DNA from: Microbacterium luteolum
GTDB lineage: Bacteria > Actinomycetota > Actinomycetes > Actinomycetales > Microbacteriaceae
Direction of reading: 5' to 3'
Assembly: GCF_039533965.1 (NCBI RefSeq)
Contig: NZ_BAAAUN010000001.1
Location: forward strand, 434,001 to 498,000
DNA length: 64,000 nucleotides
Both the position numbers and the translations under genes were made by a program. The notes beneath the pieces are model-generated. The model did not search any database. It was not told the DNA's origin and saw only the letters and a list, made by a program, of their open reading frames with translations. Below, one piece after another: positions 26,158-36,217 of this stretch; position 1 is the first letter of the stretch; each line of letters starts with the position of its first letter.

Positions 26158-26718
26158 ATGGCATCTACCGCAGACATCAAGAACGGCGTCGTTCTCAGCA
26201 TCGACGGACAGCTCTGGAACGTCATCGAGTTCCAGCACGTCAAGCCCGGCAAGGGTGGCGCGTTCGTGCGGACCAAGCTGAAGAACGTCGTGTCGGGCAA
26301 GGTCGTCGACCGCACCTACAACGCCGGCGCCAAGATCGAGATCGAGAACGTCGATCGTCGCGACTTCACCTACCTGTACGCCGACGGCGACAGCTTCGTC
26401 TTCATGGACACCTCCGACTACGACCAGATCACCGTCGGTGCGGCGACCGTGGGCGACGCGAAGAACTTCCTGCTCGAGAACCAGCAGGTCACGATCGCGT
26501 TGAACAACGGCAACCCGCTGTACATCGATCTGCCCGCCTCCGTCATCCTCGAGGTGACGTACAGCGAGCCCGGCCTGCAGGGCGACCGCTCCTCGGCCGG
26601 CACGAAGCCCGCGACCGTCGAGACCGGCTACGAGATGCAGGTCCCGCTGTTCGTCGAGACCGGCACCCGGATCAAGGTCGACACCCGCACGGGTGACTAC
26701 CTGGGTCGCGAGAAGTAA
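26158..26718 (+). CDS. efp: Elongation factor P
   Basis: 186 residues. EF-P rescues ribosomes stalled at polyproline. Three beta-barrel domains are expected; the tip loop reads P-G-K-G-G-A-F with K32 at the position modified in E. coli. No EpmA/EpmB or rhamnosyltransferase gene is in the window, so the modification status is open. The terminal T-G-D-Y-L-G-R signature is present. It has its own promoter and is followed by nusB after three bases. Confidence 0.97.
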   Translation: MASTADIKNGVVLSIDGQLWNVIEFQHVKPGKGGAFVRTKLKNVVSGKVVDRTYNAGAKIEIENVDRRDFTYLYADGDSFVFMDTSDYDQITVGAATVGDAKNFLLENQQVTIALNNGNPLYIDLPASVILEVTYSEPGLQGDRSSAGTKPATVETGYEMQVPLFVETGTRIKVDTRTGDYLGREK

Positions 26719-26721
26719 GGC

Positions 26722-27132
26722 GTGAGCGCCCGCACGAAGGCGCGTAAGCGCGCTCTCGACATCCTGTTCTCTTCCGACGTCCGCGGCGACGACCTCTCGG
26801 TCACCCTCGCGGCCGAGGCGAAGCGTGCGGCCAGCGAGCCCTCGCGCGAAGCCTCCTGGCTGTACGCCCGCGAGATCGTCGACGGCATCATCGACCAGCG
26901 CGATGAGATCGACGAGCAGATCACCACGCACAGCCGCGACTGGAAGCTCGAGCGGATGCCCGCCGTCGACCGCGCCCTGCTGCGCATCGGCGTCTGGGAG
27001 ATCCTGCACAACGACGCGGTGCCGACGGCCGTCGCCATCGATGAGGCCGTCGAACTCGCCAAGGAGTTCTCGACCGACGATTCCGGTGCGTTCGTGCACG
27101 GCGTCCTCGCCAGGGTGGCCCGCGCCTCCTGA
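26722..27132 (+). CDS. nusB: NusB, transcription antitermination factor
   Basis: 136 residues, GTG start. NusB with S10 binds boxA in rRNA leaders and supports antitermination and rRNA folding. The all-helical fold shows R-K-R-A-L-D-I-L-F near the start, R-M-P-A-V-D-R-A-L-L-R-I-G-V-W-E-I in the middle, and T-A-V-A-I-D-E-A-V-E-L-A-K-E-F at the end. The efp-nusB pair is conserved in Actinobacteria. Confidence 0.95.
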   Translation: MSARTKARKRALDILFSSDVRGDDLSVTLAAEAKRAASEPSREASWLYAREIVDGIIDQRDEIDEQITTHSRDWKLERMPAVDRALLRIGVWEILHNDAVPTAVAIDEAVELAKEFSTDDSGAFVHGVLARVARAS

Positions 27133-27147
27133 TCGGTTCGTCCGAGT

Positions 27148-27172
27148 CGCGGCACCCATGTCGGATGCCGCG
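27148..27172 (+). terminator. Weak hairpin after nusB
   Basis: A 7-bp stem (27148-27154 with 27166-27172) with an 11-base loop lies 16 bases after the nusB stop. No T-tract follows. It may be a weak terminator or only a chance repeat. Confidence 0.3.
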
Positions 27173-27186
27173 GGAAGGATACGGGC

Positions 27187-30100
27187 ATGCCCGCACCGCA
27201 CGTCGACCTCCGTGACCTCATGCAGATCACGGACGCCGGTGGGTACGCGCGCGGGCTCGCCTACTTCCGGGAAGGGAACGTCCTCGATCTCGTCTGGGAC
27301 GAGGACCTGCAGGAGCTCGAAGGCCATGTGAAGGGCAGTCAGGGCGCGCAGTACCTCGTCGAGGTCGGCTTCGTGTCGTCGAACGGCAAGCGGCACGTCC
27401 GGTCGACCCGGTGCTCCTGCCCGGTGCGCTCCGCCTGCAAGCACGTCGTCGCCGCGCTGCTCGCCTCGAACGTCCACGAGTACTCGCAGCAGAGCGGCGC
27501 GCGGGTCGTCGAGCCCGTCCTGCCCGCCCCGGCCCCGACGACCCCCGCAGCGCCCTCCTGGCGTGCGCTGGTCGACCCCGCGAGCTCTGCGCAGACCCGT
27601 CCGCTGGCGCTCGGGGTCGAGCTGCGGCATCGCGAGCCGCGGGGCGACAACCACTGGGCTCCGCGCGCGGTGCGTCCGGCGACGCCCAGGGACCTCGCTC
27701 GGTCGACGGGCGAGCTGCTTCTCGCCATCCGCCCGCTGATGCGCAGCCATCAGACCGGCGCGTGGATCCAGGGTCACGCCGGATGGGATGTCGTGCGGCG
27801 GGATGCCTCGCAGTTCGGTCGGACGCAGACGCGCTGGTTCGGCGACCTGCTCAGCATCTCGCGCGACTCGCTGCTCTCCGGCAATTCCGGCGACTGGCTC
27901 GTGGTCGACCAGATCGAGTCCGGACTCCTGTGGGGACATCTCCGCGCCGGGGTGGCCCTCGGCATCCCTCTGGTGGCCAGCCAGAAGAACGCCACCGTGC
28001 ACTTCGCCGACACGGCCGAGATCACGGCCACGATCGCCCGCGACGATGACGGGGCACTGACCGTGGCCGCCGCTGCCACCATCGACGGCCATGACGTCTC
28101 GGCAGCCGCTGTGCACCCGATCGGCCGTTCCGGGGTGTACTCCGCCGTCCTGTCGGGCAGCCGGATGCAGATCACGCTCGCCGAGGTCCCGCTCAGCGAG
28201 CAGGTGCGCGCCCTCCTCGAGGCGCAGCGACCCATCGTGGTCCCCGCAGCCGAGGAGGAGGCGTTCGTCGCCGAGGCGTACCCGCTCCTCGCGCGGCGCA
28301 CCGCCGTGCAGACCGTCGGTGACGTCGCGCTGCCGGAGATCCCCGCGCCGGAGCCCGTCCTGACCGTCGCCTTCGAACGCGGCGACGTCGTCAGCTACTC
28401 CTTCGCCTGGTCGTACCGCGGATTCGGGACCGTGCCGTTCGCGGCCGGTCGAGCGGCGGTTCGCGACCCCGAGGCAGAGGCGGCGCGCCGCGCGCAGCTC
28501 GAGACGGTCTGGCACGAGCACACGACGAACCGGTTCGCGCCGTCCGGTTCGTTCCACGACATCGACGCGGCAGCCTTCGTCGCCCAGGTCGTACCCGCGT
28601 TCGAGGCCGCGGGCGTCGCGATCGTCACGAGCGGCACGCGCAAGGAATACCGCGAACTGACCGGTGTCCCCGAGGTCACGGTGTCGACGGTCGAGACGAC
28701 GGATTCCGACTGGTTCGATCTGGGCATCATCGTGACGATCGACGGGAGGAGCATCCCGTTCGGCCCGTTGTTCACGGCGCTCAGCAGGGGGAAGAAGAAG
28801 CTGCTGCTCTCCGACGGCGGCTACTTCACGCTCAACCACCCGGCACTCGATCGCCTGCGCGAACTCATCGATGAGGCGGGGGAGCTCGACGAGTGGGAGA
28901 CCGGGCCGCGCATCAGCCGCTATCAGACCGATCTCTGGGAGGAGTTCGAGGATCTCGCCGACGAGGCGCAGCCGGCCGTGAGCTGGCGCTCGACCGCCGA
29001 GGGTCTGCGGCAGGCGACCGGCGTTCCGGCCACCCCCGTGCCGCCGTCGCTCCGCGCCGAGCTGCGTCCCTACCAGAAGTCCGGATTCGACTGGCTGGCG
29101 TTCCTCTGGAAGCACCGGCTCGGCGGGATCCTGGCCGACGACATGGGACTCGGCAAGACGCTCCAGCTGCTCACCTTCGTGCAGCACACGCGCGACACGG
29201 GAGAGCGACGGCCGTTCCTCGTGCTCGCGCCCACCTCGGTGCTCAGCACCTGGAAGACCGAGGCTGCGCGGTTCACGCCCGAACTGCGCGTGGTGCTCGT
29301 CGACACCACGAGCGGAACACGCCGCGGAACGCTCGCGGATGCCGCCGCCGGGGTCGATGTCGTCGTGAGCTCCTACACGGTGGCGCGACTCGATGAGAAG
29401 GAGTTCGCGGCGGTCGAGTGGGCGGGGCTCATCCTCGACGAGGCCCAGTTCGTGAAGAACCCGAAGACGAAGCTGCATCGGGCGATCGCCACATTCCGTG
29501 CCGATGTGACCTACGCGGTCACAGGCACCCCGATGGAGAACAGCCTGTCCGACCTGTGGTCGCTGCTCAAGCTCGCCGCTCCCGGCCTCTTCCCCTCCGC
29601 CCGGAAGTTCCGCGATCGGTACATCCAACCGATCGAGAAGGGCAAGGTCCCCGAGAACGAGGAGGGCGGTGAATACCGTCGTCGTCGGCTCGACCAGCTG
29701 CGCCGTCGTATCCGTCCGCTCATGCTGCGCCGCACGAAGGAGATCGTCGCCGCCGATCTGCCGCCGAAGCAGGAGCAGGTGCTCGAGGTCGAGCTGAGCC
29801 CCGCCCATCGCGCGCTCTACGACGTGGTGCTGCAGCGCGAGCGGCAGAAGGTGCTCGGGCTGATCGACGACCTCGACCGCAACCGCTTCATCGTCTTCCG
29901 CTCTCTCACCCTGCTGCGGATGTTGAGCCTCGCTCCCGGTCTCGTCGATGAGGCCGACGCCGACATCGGATCGAGCAAGCTCGACACCCTGCTCGAGAGG
30001 GTGGTCGAGCTGCAGGCCGAGGGGCACCGCGCGCTGGTGTTCAGCCAGTTCACCTCGTTCCTCGACCTCGCCGCCGCGCGCCTCGAGGCCGCCGGCATCC

Positions 30101-30477
30101 CGTACGCCCACCTCGACGGATCGACCCGGCGCCGACAGGACGTGATCGACGGATTCCGGGCGGGGGAGCAGGTCGTGTTCCTGATCAGCTTGAAGGCCGG
30201 TGGATTCGGACTCACCCTGACCGAGGCCGACTACGTCTTCCTGCTCGACCCCTGGTGGAACCCGGCGGCCGAGGCGCAGGCGATCGACCGCACGCATCGC
30301 ATCGGCCAGACCAGCCAGGTCTTCGTCTATCGCATGATCTCGGCCGGGACGATCGAGGAGAAGGTGCGCGAGCTGCAGCAGCGCAAGGCGCGGCTGTTCA
30401 CGGCGGTGATGGACGACCAGGAACTGTTCGCCCAGTCGCTCACCGCCGACGACATCCGCGGGCTCTTCGACGACTGA
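27187..30477 (+). CDS. SWIM zinc-finger and SNF2-family helicase
   Basis: 1096 residues. A SWIM zinc motif is at the N-terminus: C76-x-C78 and C84-x-H86. A long unassigned middle region (about 100-610) follows, then a SNF2 ATPase: [12 protein letters not shown] near 647-658 is the Walker [12 protein letters not shown] near 749 is the DEAQ-type Walker B, and [12 protein letters not shown] is motif III. The C-terminal lobe has L-V-F-S-Q-F-T and [12 protein letters not shown]. RapA-like proteins of this build act on DNA-bound complexes; the exact role is unknown. GGAAGGA precedes the ATG. No neighbouring restriction or defence gene is seen. Confidence 0.92.
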   Translation: MPAPHVDLRDLMQITDAGGYARGLAYFREGNVLDLVWDEDLQELEGHVKGSQGAQYLVEVGFVSSNGKRHVRSTRCSCPVRSACKHVVAALLASNVHEYSQQSGARVVEPVLPAPAPTTPAAPSWRALVDPASSAQTRPLALGVELRHREPRGDNHWAPRAVRPATPRDLARSTGELLLAIRPLMRSHQTGAWIQGHAGWDVVRRDASQFGRTQTRWFGDLLSISRDSLLSGNSGDWLVVDQIESGLLWGHLRAGVALGIPLVASQKNATVHFADTAEITATIARDDDGALTVAAAATIDGHDVSAAAVHPIGRSGVYSAVLSGSRMQITLAEVPLSEQVRALLEAQRPIVVPAAEEEAFVAEAYPLLARRTAVQTVGDVALPEIPAPEPVLTVAFERGDVVSYSFAWSYRGFGTVPFAAGRAAVRDPEAEAARRAQLETVWHEHTTNRFAPSGSFHDIDAAAFVAQVVPAFEAAGVAIVTSGTRKEYRELTGVPEVTVSTVETTDSDWFDLGIIVTIDGRSIPFGPLFTALSRGKKKLLLSDGGYFTLNHPALDRLRELIDEAGELDEWETGPRISRYQTDLWEEFEDLADEAQPAVSWRSTAEGLRQATGVPATPVPPSLRAELRPYQKSGFDWLAFLWKHRLGGILADDMGLGKTLQLLTFVQHTRDTGERRPFLVLAPTSVLSTWKTEAARFTPELRVVLVDTTSGTRRGTLADAAAGVDVVVSSYTVARLDEKEFAAVEWAGLILDEAQFVKNPKTKLHRAIATFRADVTYAVTGTPMENSLSDLWSLLKLAAPGLFPSARKFRDRYIQPIEKGKVPENEEGGEYRRRRLDQLRRRIRPLMLRRTKEIVAADLPPKQEQVLEVELSPAHRALYDVVLQRERQKVLGLIDDLDRNRFIVFRSLTLLRMLSLAPGLVDEADADIGSSKLDTLLERVVELQAEGHRALVFSQFTSFLDLAAARLEAAGIPYAHLDGSTRRRQDVIDGFRAGEQVVFLISLKAGGFGLTLTEADYVFLLDPWWNPAAEAQAIDRTHRIGQTSQVFVYRMISAGTIEEKVRELQQRKARLFTAVMDDQELFAQSLTADDIRGLFDD

Positions 30478-30489
30478 GACGTGTCGCCG

Positions 30490-30509
30490 GCCGACCTCGC
30501 CCCGTCGGC
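30490..30509 (+). terminator. Weak hairpin after the SNF2 gene
   Basis: GCCGAC 30490-30495 pairs with GTCGGC 30504-30509 across an 8-base loop, 12 bases after the stop. The hairpin is short and not followed by T residues. Confidence 0.3.
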
Positions 30510-30555
30510 GGGAGTATTCACGGCTCGTCTCCGCGGGCGCCCAGGAGGCCGTCGG

Positions 30556-30561
30556 TAGACT
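30556..30561 (+). promoter_or_regulatory. -10 box for the MBL-Rieske gene (TAGACT)
   Basis: TAGACT gives a leader of about 23 bases that holds GAGAGGA before the ATG at 30590. It is the same -10 hexamer as at rpsD and pyrR. Confidence 0.5.
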
Positions 30562-30589
30562 CGTACGGTTCACTTTCGAGAGGAATGCA

Positions 30590-32173
30590 ATGCGGATCAC
30601 GGGACTCGGCCACGCCGGGATGTTCATCGAGACGGTGGGCGGGAACATCATCTGCGACCCCGTCCTCGGACCCTCCTTCTACGGATCCTGGTTCCCGTTC
30701 CCCGACAACCGCGGCCTCGACTGGGAGCGTTTCGGCCGCGAGGCCGACTTCCTCTACATCTCGCACCGGCACCGCGACCACTTCGACCCGAAGCTGCTCG
30801 AGCGGTACATCCGCAAGGACATCGAGGTACTGCTGCCGGAGTACCCGATCGACGATCTCGAGCAGGACATCCGCGCCCTCGGCTACACGAACATCACCTA
30901 CGCGCCGGCGGGACAGATCATCGAGCGCGGCGATCTGAAGATCATGATCACACCGCTCCGCGCCCCGAGCGACGGCCCGATCGGCGACTCGTCGCTGAGC
31001 GTCGACGACGGCACCGCATCCGTGCTGAATCAGAACGACTCGCACCCCCTCGACCTCGAGAAGCTGCTGAGCTTCGGCAAGCCCGACGCCTACTTCACCC
31101 AGGTCTCGGGCGCGATCTGGTGGCCCATGGTCTACGACCTGCCGCTCGACGCCAAGCAGAACTTCGCGAAGCTCAAGCGCGAAGCGCAGAACAAGCGGGC
31201 GATGTACTACATCGAGAAGGTCGACGCGACGCACGTCTTCCCGATGGCCGGACCGCCGATGTTCCTGCGCGACGACCTGTTCGACTTCAACGGCATCGGC
31301 AAGAACGGCGAGTCGATCTTCACCGACCAGAAGCAGTTCCTCGCGCACATGAAGGAACTCGCGCCGCAGTATGACGGGCACCTCTTCGTCCCCGGCACCG
31401 TCGTGACGGTCGAGGGCGCGTCGGTGACCACCGAGCAGTCCCTCTACACGGATGCCGAGCTCGCGCACATCTTCGACGAGAAGTGGGACTACCTCGAGTC
31501 GCAGCGGGCGAGCCGCCAGCAGGAGATCCGCGACGAGGAGGCCTCGCGCGCCGAGGTCATCCCGCCGGCGGAGATGCTCGAGACGCTGAAGACGTGGTGG
31601 GAGCCGCTGCTGAAGAAGTCCCGCACGATTCGCCTCGGGGTCGGCGGATGCGTGCGATTCAAGATCGGCGAGCTCGACATGGTCGTCGACTTCCCTCGGG
31701 CGAAGGTCCGCGAGTACGCGGGGGAGGAGTGCATCTACTGGTACACGATCCCCGCCGACCTCGTCTCGACGAACATCCGCGATCGCGAGATCGACTGGTC
31801 GAATTCGATCTTCTTGTCGATGCAGTTCCAGGTCGGTCGCAGCGGCAAGTTCAACGAGTTCCTGACCACGTTCCTCAAGTGCCTGTCGGTCGACCGCATC
31901 GAGTACGTCGAGAACTGGTACCAGGAGCAGACCGACCAGACCGAGGATGCCGAGATCGGCGACTGGGTCGTGCAGCGACGCTGCCCGCACCTGCGCGCGG
32001 ACCTCACGAAGACCGGCAAGGTCGACGCGGACGGCATCCTCACCTGCAGCATGCACGACTGGAAGTGGGACCTGAAGACCGGACGCTGCCTGACCACGAG
32101 CGGTCATCCGATCCGGTCATCGCGGATCGTGGAGACGGGTGTGCCGGGGGAGGCCCTGCCTCAGGCGAGCTGA
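30590..32173 (+). CDS. Metallo-beta-lactamase-fold protein with C-terminal Rieske domain
   Basis: 527 residues. The N-terminal half is an UlaG/CMAH-type MBL fold: the metal motif H59-R-H61-R-D63-H64 lies in [11 protein letters not shown]. The C-terminal part is a Rieske [2Fe-2S] site: C465-x-H467 and C486-x2-H489. CMP-Neu5Ac hydroxylase combines the same two folds but with the Rieske domain first, so this protein has the reverse order. The middle (about 300-450) is unassigned and rich in W, F and charged residues. No sialic-acid genes are nearby; the substrate is unknown. It is monocistronic by position, with its own promoter. Confidence 0.8.
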   Translation: MRITGLGHAGMFIETVGGNIICDPVLGPSFYGSWFPFPDNRGLDWERFGREADFLYISHRHRDHFDPKLLERYIRKDIEVLLPEYPIDDLEQDIRALGYTNITYAPAGQIIERGDLKIMITPLRAPSDGPIGDSSLSVDDGTASVLNQNDSHPLDLEKLLSFGKPDAYFTQVSGAIWWPMVYDLPLDAKQNFAKLKREAQNKRAMYYIEKVDATHVFPMAGPPMFLRDDLFDFNGIGKNGESIFTDQKQFLAHMKELAPQYDGHLFVPGTVVTVEGASVTTEQSLYTDAELAHIFDEKWDYLESQRASRQQEIRDEEASRAEVIPPAEMLETLKTWWEPLLKKSRTIRLGVGGCVRFKIGELDMVVDFPRAKVREYAGEECIYWYTIPADLVSTNIRDREIDWSNSIFLSMQFQVGRSGKFNEFLTTFLKCLSVDRIEYVENWYQEQTDQTEDAEIGDWVVQRRCPHLRADLTKTGKVDADGILTCSMHDWKWDLKTGRCLTTSGHPIRSSRIVETGVPGEALPQAS

Positions 32174-32176
32174 CCT

Positions 32177-32205
32177 GTACCACCGGGGTGCTGAGGTGGT
32201 ACTCT
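32177..32205 (+). promoter_or_regulatory. Operator-like inverted repeat over the toxin-antitoxin promoter
   Basis: GTACCACC 32177-32184 and GGTGGTAC 32195-32202 are perfect reverse complements with a 10-base spacer. The candidate -10 box TACTCT (32200-32205) overlaps the right arm, so a bound antitoxin would block it. The -10 lies seven bases before the ATG at 32213, implying a leaderless mRNA. Autoregulation is inferred from the known habit of VapBC systems. Confidence 0.6.
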
Positions 32206-32212
32206 CGTGGGC

Positions 32213-32470
32213 ATGCCGACCACCTTGACTCGAATTCAGGTCACTCAGACCGGGCAGCTCCGTGACGCGATCGAACTCGCGGAGCAGAAGTGGCCAGGGC
32301 TGCCGAAGTCCGAGCTGGTCGGGCGACTGGCCGTGCTCGGTGCTGAGGTGCTCGCCACGGAACGCTCTGCCAAGCGAGCAACGCGACGGGCGGCGCTCGA
32401 GGCGACACGAGGGACGATCGACTATCCACCCGGGTATCTCGAAGACCTGCGGAAGGACTGGCCGGAGTGA
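32213..32470 (+). CDS. Antitoxin of a VapBC-type pair (ribbon-helix-helix-like)
   Basis: 85 residues from ATG 32213; a GTG at 32207 would add two residues. The N-terminus T-R-I-Q-V-T followed by helices (L-R-D-A-I-E-L-A-E, L-P-K-S-E-L-V-G-R-L) resembles a ribbon-helix-helix DNA-binding domain. The basic centre (S-A-K-R-A-T-R-R) and the acidic, Pro/Trp-containing C-terminus (Y-P-P-G-Y-L-E-D-L-R-K-D-W-P-E) fit a toxin-neutralising tail. The stop overlaps the toxin by GTGA. Confidence 0.75.
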   Translation: MPTTLTRIQVTQTGQLRDAIELAEQKWPGLPKSELVGRLAVLGAEVLATERSAKRATRRAALEATRGTIDYPPGYLEDLRKDWPE

Positions 32471-32847
32471 TCGTCCTGGATGCCGGGGTGCTCATCGCTC
32501 ACCTGGCGACGGATGACGTTCATCAGGACGCGGCGTTCGAGATCCTCGACACCGAGGAGGATCTGCTCATCCACCCGCTGACCCTTGCCGAGGCGCTCGT
32601 GCACCCAGCGCGGCGGGGCACCGAGCTGGATGATCTTGCGAGGATCGACTCCCTCGGACTGCTTCGGCGAGACGAGAATGTCGACGAGCCCGTGCAGATC
32701 GCGCGTCTGCGGGCCGCTTCGTCGATGACGCTTCCGGACTGCGCCGTCCTCGCGACGGCCGAATCGTTCGGCGCCACCCTCGCCACCTTCGACCGGCGCC
32801 TGGCGGACATCGCTCGTTCGCGCGGTGTCGAGGTCGTCGGCGCCTGA
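32467..32847 (+). CDS. vapC: VapC-type PIN-domain ribonuclease toxin
   Basis: 126 residues from GTG 32467. PIN-domain acidic residues are seen at D5 (M-I-V-L-D-A), E42 (L-A-E-A-L), D91 (L-P-D-C) and D109 (T-F-D-R-R), a full catalytic set. VapC toxins cleave tRNA or rRNA; the target of this one cannot be told. It is coupled to the preceding antitoxin. The pair sits between a monocistronic gene and the pyr operon without visible mobile DNA. Confidence 0.88.
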   Translation: MIVLDAGVLIAHLATDDVHQDAAFEILDTEEDLLIHPLTLAEALVHPARRGTELDDLARIDSLGLLRRDENVDEPVQIARLRAASSMTLPDCAVLATAESFGATLATFDRRLADIARSRGVEVVGA

Positions 32848-32857
32848 GCCCCTCCGG

Positions 32858-32863
32858 TAGACT
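32858..32863 (+). promoter_or_regulatory. -10 box of the pyr operon (TAGACT)
   Basis: TAGACT lies 10 bases after the toxin stop and would start transcription near 32870, giving a pyrR leader of about 48 bases. Confidence 0.5.
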
Positions 32864-32877
32864 GAGCCGACAAGCAA

Positions 32878-32908
32878 CCTTTAACACCGTCCTGTGAGGC
32901 GGAGAAGG
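32878..32908 (+). promoter_or_regulatory. PyrR-binding RNA hairpin before pyrR
   Basis: The leader matches the PyrR-binding loop consensus (ARUCCNGNGAGGYU form) as T-C-C-T-G-T-G-A-G-G-C. Predicted pairing: CCUU 32878-32881 with AAGG 32905-32908; CCG 32887-32889 with CGG 32900-32902; CC 32891-32892 with GG 32898-32899; U32890 bulged; loop UGUGA. The 3' side of the lower stem overlaps the GGAGAAGGGA ribosome binding site, so PyrR-UMP binding would hide it, as shown for the M. smegmatis pyr operon by translational repression. Confidence 0.75.
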
Positions 32909-32917
32909 GAGCGGCCG

Positions 32918-33448
32918 ATGAGCGCACGCACTGTGCTGCACGAAGCCGACGTATCGCGGGCTCTGACCCGTATCGCGCATGAGATCCTCGAGTCGAATCG
33001 AGGGGCTGAGAACCTCGTCCTGCTGGGCATTCCGACCCGCGGCGTCACTCTCGCCCACCGCCTGGCCCGGCTGATCGGCGAGATCGCGCAGACCTCCGTC
33101 GCCGTGGGCGCGCTGGATGTCACGCTCTTCCGCGACGACCTGGCCAAGCATCCGACGCGGTCACCGCATCCGACCGAGATCCCGGACGGCGGGATCGACG
33201 GCAGGACGGTCGTCCTCGTCGATGACGTCCTCTTCTCCGGTCGCAGCATCCGCGCCGCGCTCGACGCGATCCAGTCGATCGGCCGACCCGCCGTCGTGCG
33301 CCTGGCCATCCTCGTGGACCGCGGTCACCGCGAGCTGCCCATCCGACCGGACTTCATCGGCAAGAACATCCCTTCCGCCCGCACCGAGCGGGTCAACGTG
33401 CGCCTCTTCGAGAACGACGGGGCCGAGGAGGTGACGATCGGCGAATGA
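32918..33448 (+). CDS. pyrR: PyrR, pyrimidine operon regulator / uracil phosphoribosyltransferase
   Basis: 176 residues from ATG 32918, chosen because GGAGAAGGGA at 32901-32910 precedes it. PyrR binds UMP and the pyr mRNA leader, and has UPRTase activity. The PRPP loop [13 protein letters not shown] lies at about 95-107. I-P-T-R-G-V and the hydrophobic flexible loop are present. The RNA target is visible just upstream. The stop overlaps pyrB by ATGA. Confidence 0.96.
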   Translation: MSARTVLHEADVSRALTRIAHEILESNRGAENLVLLGIPTRGVTLAHRLARLIGEIAQTSVAVGALDVTLFRDDLAKHPTRSPHPTEIPDGGIDGRTVVLVDDVLFSGRSIRAALDAIQSIGRPAVVRLAILVDRGHRELPIRPDFIGKNIPSARTERVNVRLFENDGAEEVTIGE

Positions 33449-34410
33449 GACACCTCCTCGACACCCGCACCCTCGCGAAGGCCGACGCTCTCCGGATCCT
33501 CGACATCGCGGAGGACATGTCCGACACTCAGTCGCGCGAGGTGAAGAAGCTCCCGACGCTCCGCGGCAAGACCGTGGTGAACCTCTTCTTCGAGGATTCG
33601 ACCCGCACCCGCATCTCCTTCGAGGCCGCCGCGAAGCGCCTCTCCGCCGACGTCATCAACTTCGCCGCCAAGGGCTCGAGCGTCTCGAAGGGCGAGAGCC
33701 TGAAGGACACCGCCCAGACCCTCGAGGCGATCGGCGCCGACGCCGTCGTGGTGCGCCACCCCGGATCCGGCGCGCCGCAGACGCTGGCGACGAGCGGCTG
33801 GATCTCGGCCGGCGTGGTGAACGCCGGCGACGGCACGCACGAGCACCCGACGCAGGCGCTGCTCGACGCGTTCACGATCCGCAAGCGCCGCTTCGGCGCC
33901 GACAGCCGCGGGCGCGACCTCGCCGGGCTCCGGATCGTCATCGTGGGCGATGTGCTGCACTCGCGGGTCGCACGCTCCAACGTCTGGCTGCTCACGACGC
34001 TCGGCGCCGCTGTCACGCTGGTGGCGCCGCCGACACTGGTTCCGCAGAACGTCTCGCTCTGGCCGGTGCGCGTGGTCTACGACCTCGACGAGGCCCTTGC
34101 CGAGGGGCCGGATGCCGTCATGATGCTGCGGATCCAGCTCGAACGGATGAGCGCCGCGTATTTCCCTACTGAGCGGGAGTATTCGCGCCGCTGGGGACTC
34201 GACGCACGGCGTGTGGCCGGGCTTCCGGACGGTAGCATTGTCATGCACCCCGGACCCATGAACCGTGGACTGGAGATCTCCTCCGAAGCAGCCGATTCCG
34301 CCCGCTCGACGGTGCTGGAGCAGGTCACCAACGGAGTATCCGTCCGCATGGCGGTGCTGTACCTGCTGCTGGCAGGAGAACGAGACGACGAACGAGGGGG
34401 AGACCTGTGA
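33445..34410 (+). CDS. pyrB: Aspartate carbamoyltransferase catalytic subunit
   Basis: 321 residues. It forms N-carbamoyl-aspartate from carbamoyl phosphate and aspartate. The carbamoyl phosphate site S-T-R-T-R is at 52-56 and the second motif H-P-T-Q-A-L-L-D is in the middle. No regulatory pyrI is present, as usual for Actinobacteria. It overlaps pyrR and pyrC by four bases each. Confidence 0.97.
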   Translation: MRHLLDTRTLAKADALRILDIAEDMSDTQSREVKKLPTLRGKTVVNLFFEDSTRTRISFEAAAKRLSADVINFAAKGSSVSKGESLKDTAQTLEAIGADAVVVRHPGSGAPQTLATSGWISAGVVNAGDGTHEHPTQALLDAFTIRKRRFGADSRGRDLAGLRIVIVGDVLHSRVARSNVWLLTTLGAAVTLVAPPTLVPQNVSLWPVRVVYDLDEALAEGPDAVMMLRIQLERMSAAYFPTEREYSRRWGLDARRVAGLPDGSIVMHPGPMNRGLEISSEAADSARSTVLEQVTNGVSVRMAVLYLLLAGERDDERGGDL

Positions 34411-35711
34411 GCGAGACCCTCGTCATCACCGGTGCACAGCTGCTCGGCGCGGAGAGCGCCGACATCATCGTCGAGGACGGTGTCATCACCGAGATCGGCG
34501 CCGGCCTGAGCCGCGCGGGTGCGCGCGTGATCGACGCCGACGGACTCGTCGCGCTGCCGGGTCTCGTCGACCTGCACACGCATCTGCGCGAACCCGGCTA
34601 CGAAGCATCCGAGACGATCCTCACCGGCACGAGAGCGGCCGCGGCCGGCGGCTTCACGGCCGTCTTCGCCATGCCCAACACGTCACCGGTCGCGGACACC
34701 GCCGGAGTGGTCGAACAGGAGCTCGCCCTCGGCGAGGCCGCCGGGTATGCCACTGTGCAGCCGATCGGCGCCGTCACGGTCGGCCAGAAGGGCGAGCGTC
34801 TCGCCGAGCTGGGCGCGATGGCGACCTCCCGAGCACAGGTGCGCGTCTTCAGCGACGACGGCTTCTGCGTGTTCGACCCGCTGATCATGCGTCGCGCGCT
34901 CGAGTACGTGAAGTCGTTCGACGGCGTCATCGCCCAGCATGCGCAGGATCCGCGCCTCACCGAGGGTGCGCAGATGAACGAGGGGACGGTTTCGGCCGAG
35001 CTCGGTCTCGCCGGCTGGCCCGCGGTCGCCGAGGAGTCGATCATCGCCCGCGACGTGCTGCTCGCCGAGCATGTGGGTTCCCGGCTGCACGTGTGCCACC
35101 TCTCGACGGCCGGATCGGTCGACATCATCCGCTGGGCCAAGAAGCGCGGCATCGCGGTCACCGCCGAAGTGACCCCGCATCACCTGTTGCTGACGGACGA
35201 GCTCGTGCGCGGTTACGACGCCCGGTACAAGGTCAACCCGCCGCTTCGGCGCGAGGAGGACGTCCTGGCTGTGCGTGAAGGACTCGCGGACGGCACGATC
35301 GACATCGTCGCGACGGATCACGCCCCGCACCCGAGCGAGCACAAGGCCTGCGAGTGGCAGGCTGCCGCGAACGGCATGGTCGGGCTCGAGAGCGCACTGC
35401 GCGTCGTGCACCAGTCGATGGTGCAGACCGGGCTCATCGGCTGGGCGGACGTGGCCAGGGTCATGAGCGTCGCCCCCGCGCGCATCGGACGGCTCGCCGG
35501 GCACGGCACGCCCCTCGAGGTCGGCGCCCGCGCGCAGATCACGCTCTACGACGCCTCCGTCGACGGCGTGTTCACCGAAGCCGATCTGCACGGGCGCAGC
35601 GTCAACTCGCCGTACCTCGGCAGGGCACTTCCCGGTCGGGTCGAGTTCACGGTGCACGGCGGCACGCTCACGGTCGACGGCGGAGCCGTGGTCGAGGAGC
35701 TGAACGCGTGA
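34407..35711 (+). CDS. pyrC: Dihydroorotase
   Basis: 434 residues, class I long form, GTG start. It closes carbamoyl-aspartate to dihydroorotate. The metal site D-L-H57-T-H59-L-R is near the N-terminus; the late signature A-T-D-H-A-P-H-P is intact, so this is an active enzyme rather than a structural homologue. It overlaps both neighbours by GTGA. Confidence 0.97.
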   Translation: MSETLVITGAQLLGAESADIIVEDGVITEIGAGLSRAGARVIDADGLVALPGLVDLHTHLREPGYEASETILTGTRAAAAGGFTAVFAMPNTSPVADTAGVVEQELALGEAAGYATVQPIGAVTVGQKGERLAELGAMATSRAQVRVFSDDGFCVFDPLIMRRALEYVKSFDGVIAQHAQDPRLTEGAQMNEGTVSAELGLAGWPAVAEESIIARDVLLAEHVGSRLHVCHLSTAGSVDIIRWAKKRGIAVTAEVTPHHLLLTDELVRGYDARYKVNPPLRREEDVLAVREGLADGTIDIVATDHAPHPSEHKACEWQAAANGMVGLESALRVVHQSMVQTGLIGWADVARVMSVAPARIGRLAGHGTPLEVGARAQITLYDASVDGVFTEADLHGRSVNSPYLGRALPGRVEFTVHGGTLTVDGGAVVEELNA

Positions 35712-36217
35712 CGCGGGAACTGGCCATCACGGTCATGATCGCCGTGGCCGTGCTCATCCTGCTCGCGATGCTCTTCGCGTGGCGACGACGACTGCGCCGG
35801 GACTCCGGTCTCACCGCACCACTCGGAGTCCCGGAGCACGCCGAGGTCGTCCACCGCGAAGAGGTGCTCTACGTCTCGACGACCCGCCACGACCAGCCGC
35901 TGGAACGACTGGCGATCTCGCCGCTGACGTATCGCGCCCGCGGTGAGCTCGCGGTCACGGACCGGGGCGTCGCGCTCTGCCTCGACGGCGCGCCGACCGT
36001 GTTCCTCGCCTCGTCGCGCCTGGTGCAGGTCGACAGGGCGACCGTGACGATCGACCGCGTCGTCGAGCCAGGCGGGCTCGTCCGCATCGCCTGGAACGCC
36101 GCGGACGACACCGTCGTGGACTCGTACCTGCGCCTCGCCTCCGGCGACCCGAAGAACCTCATCTCTGAACTGCAGCGGCTCGTACCCGTTGCCCCCGACA
36201 CAGGAGCCACACGATGA
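35708..36217 (+). CDS. Membrane-anchored PH-like protein of the pyr operon
   Basis: 169 residues from GTG 35708. One N-terminal membrane helix ([19 protein letters not shown]) is followed by R-R-R-L-R-R and a beta-rich domain of about 120 residues. An unnamed membrane protein occupies the same place between pyrC and carA in Mycobacterium tuberculosis (Rv1382). Its conserved position suggests a link to pyrimidine or carbamoyl phosphate synthesis, but no function is known. It overlaps pyrC and carA by four bases. Confidence 0.85.
   Translation: MTRELAITVMIAVAVLILLAMLFAWRRRLRRDSGLTAPLGVPEHAEVVHREEVLYVSTTRHDQPLERLAISPLTYRARGELAVTDRGVALCLDGAPTVFLASSRLVQVDRATVTIDRVVEPGGLVRIAWNAADDTVVDSYLRLASGDPKNLISELQRLVPVAPDTGATR

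Noticed and set aside
25321..30651. Minus-strand open frame of 1776 codons opposite the GNAT, aroQ, efp, nusB and SNF2 genes
   Set aside because: It runs across five well-supported + strand genes. Long antisense frames are expected from G+C-rich third positions; the translated text is low complexity (R, D, G, E, L, H) with no motif.
30590..32173. Defence function for the SNF2, MBL-Rieske and VapBC neighbourhood
   Set aside because: The three units have separate promoters, no typical defence partner (nuclease, methylase, reverse transcriptase) is present, and the genes around are core metabolism.
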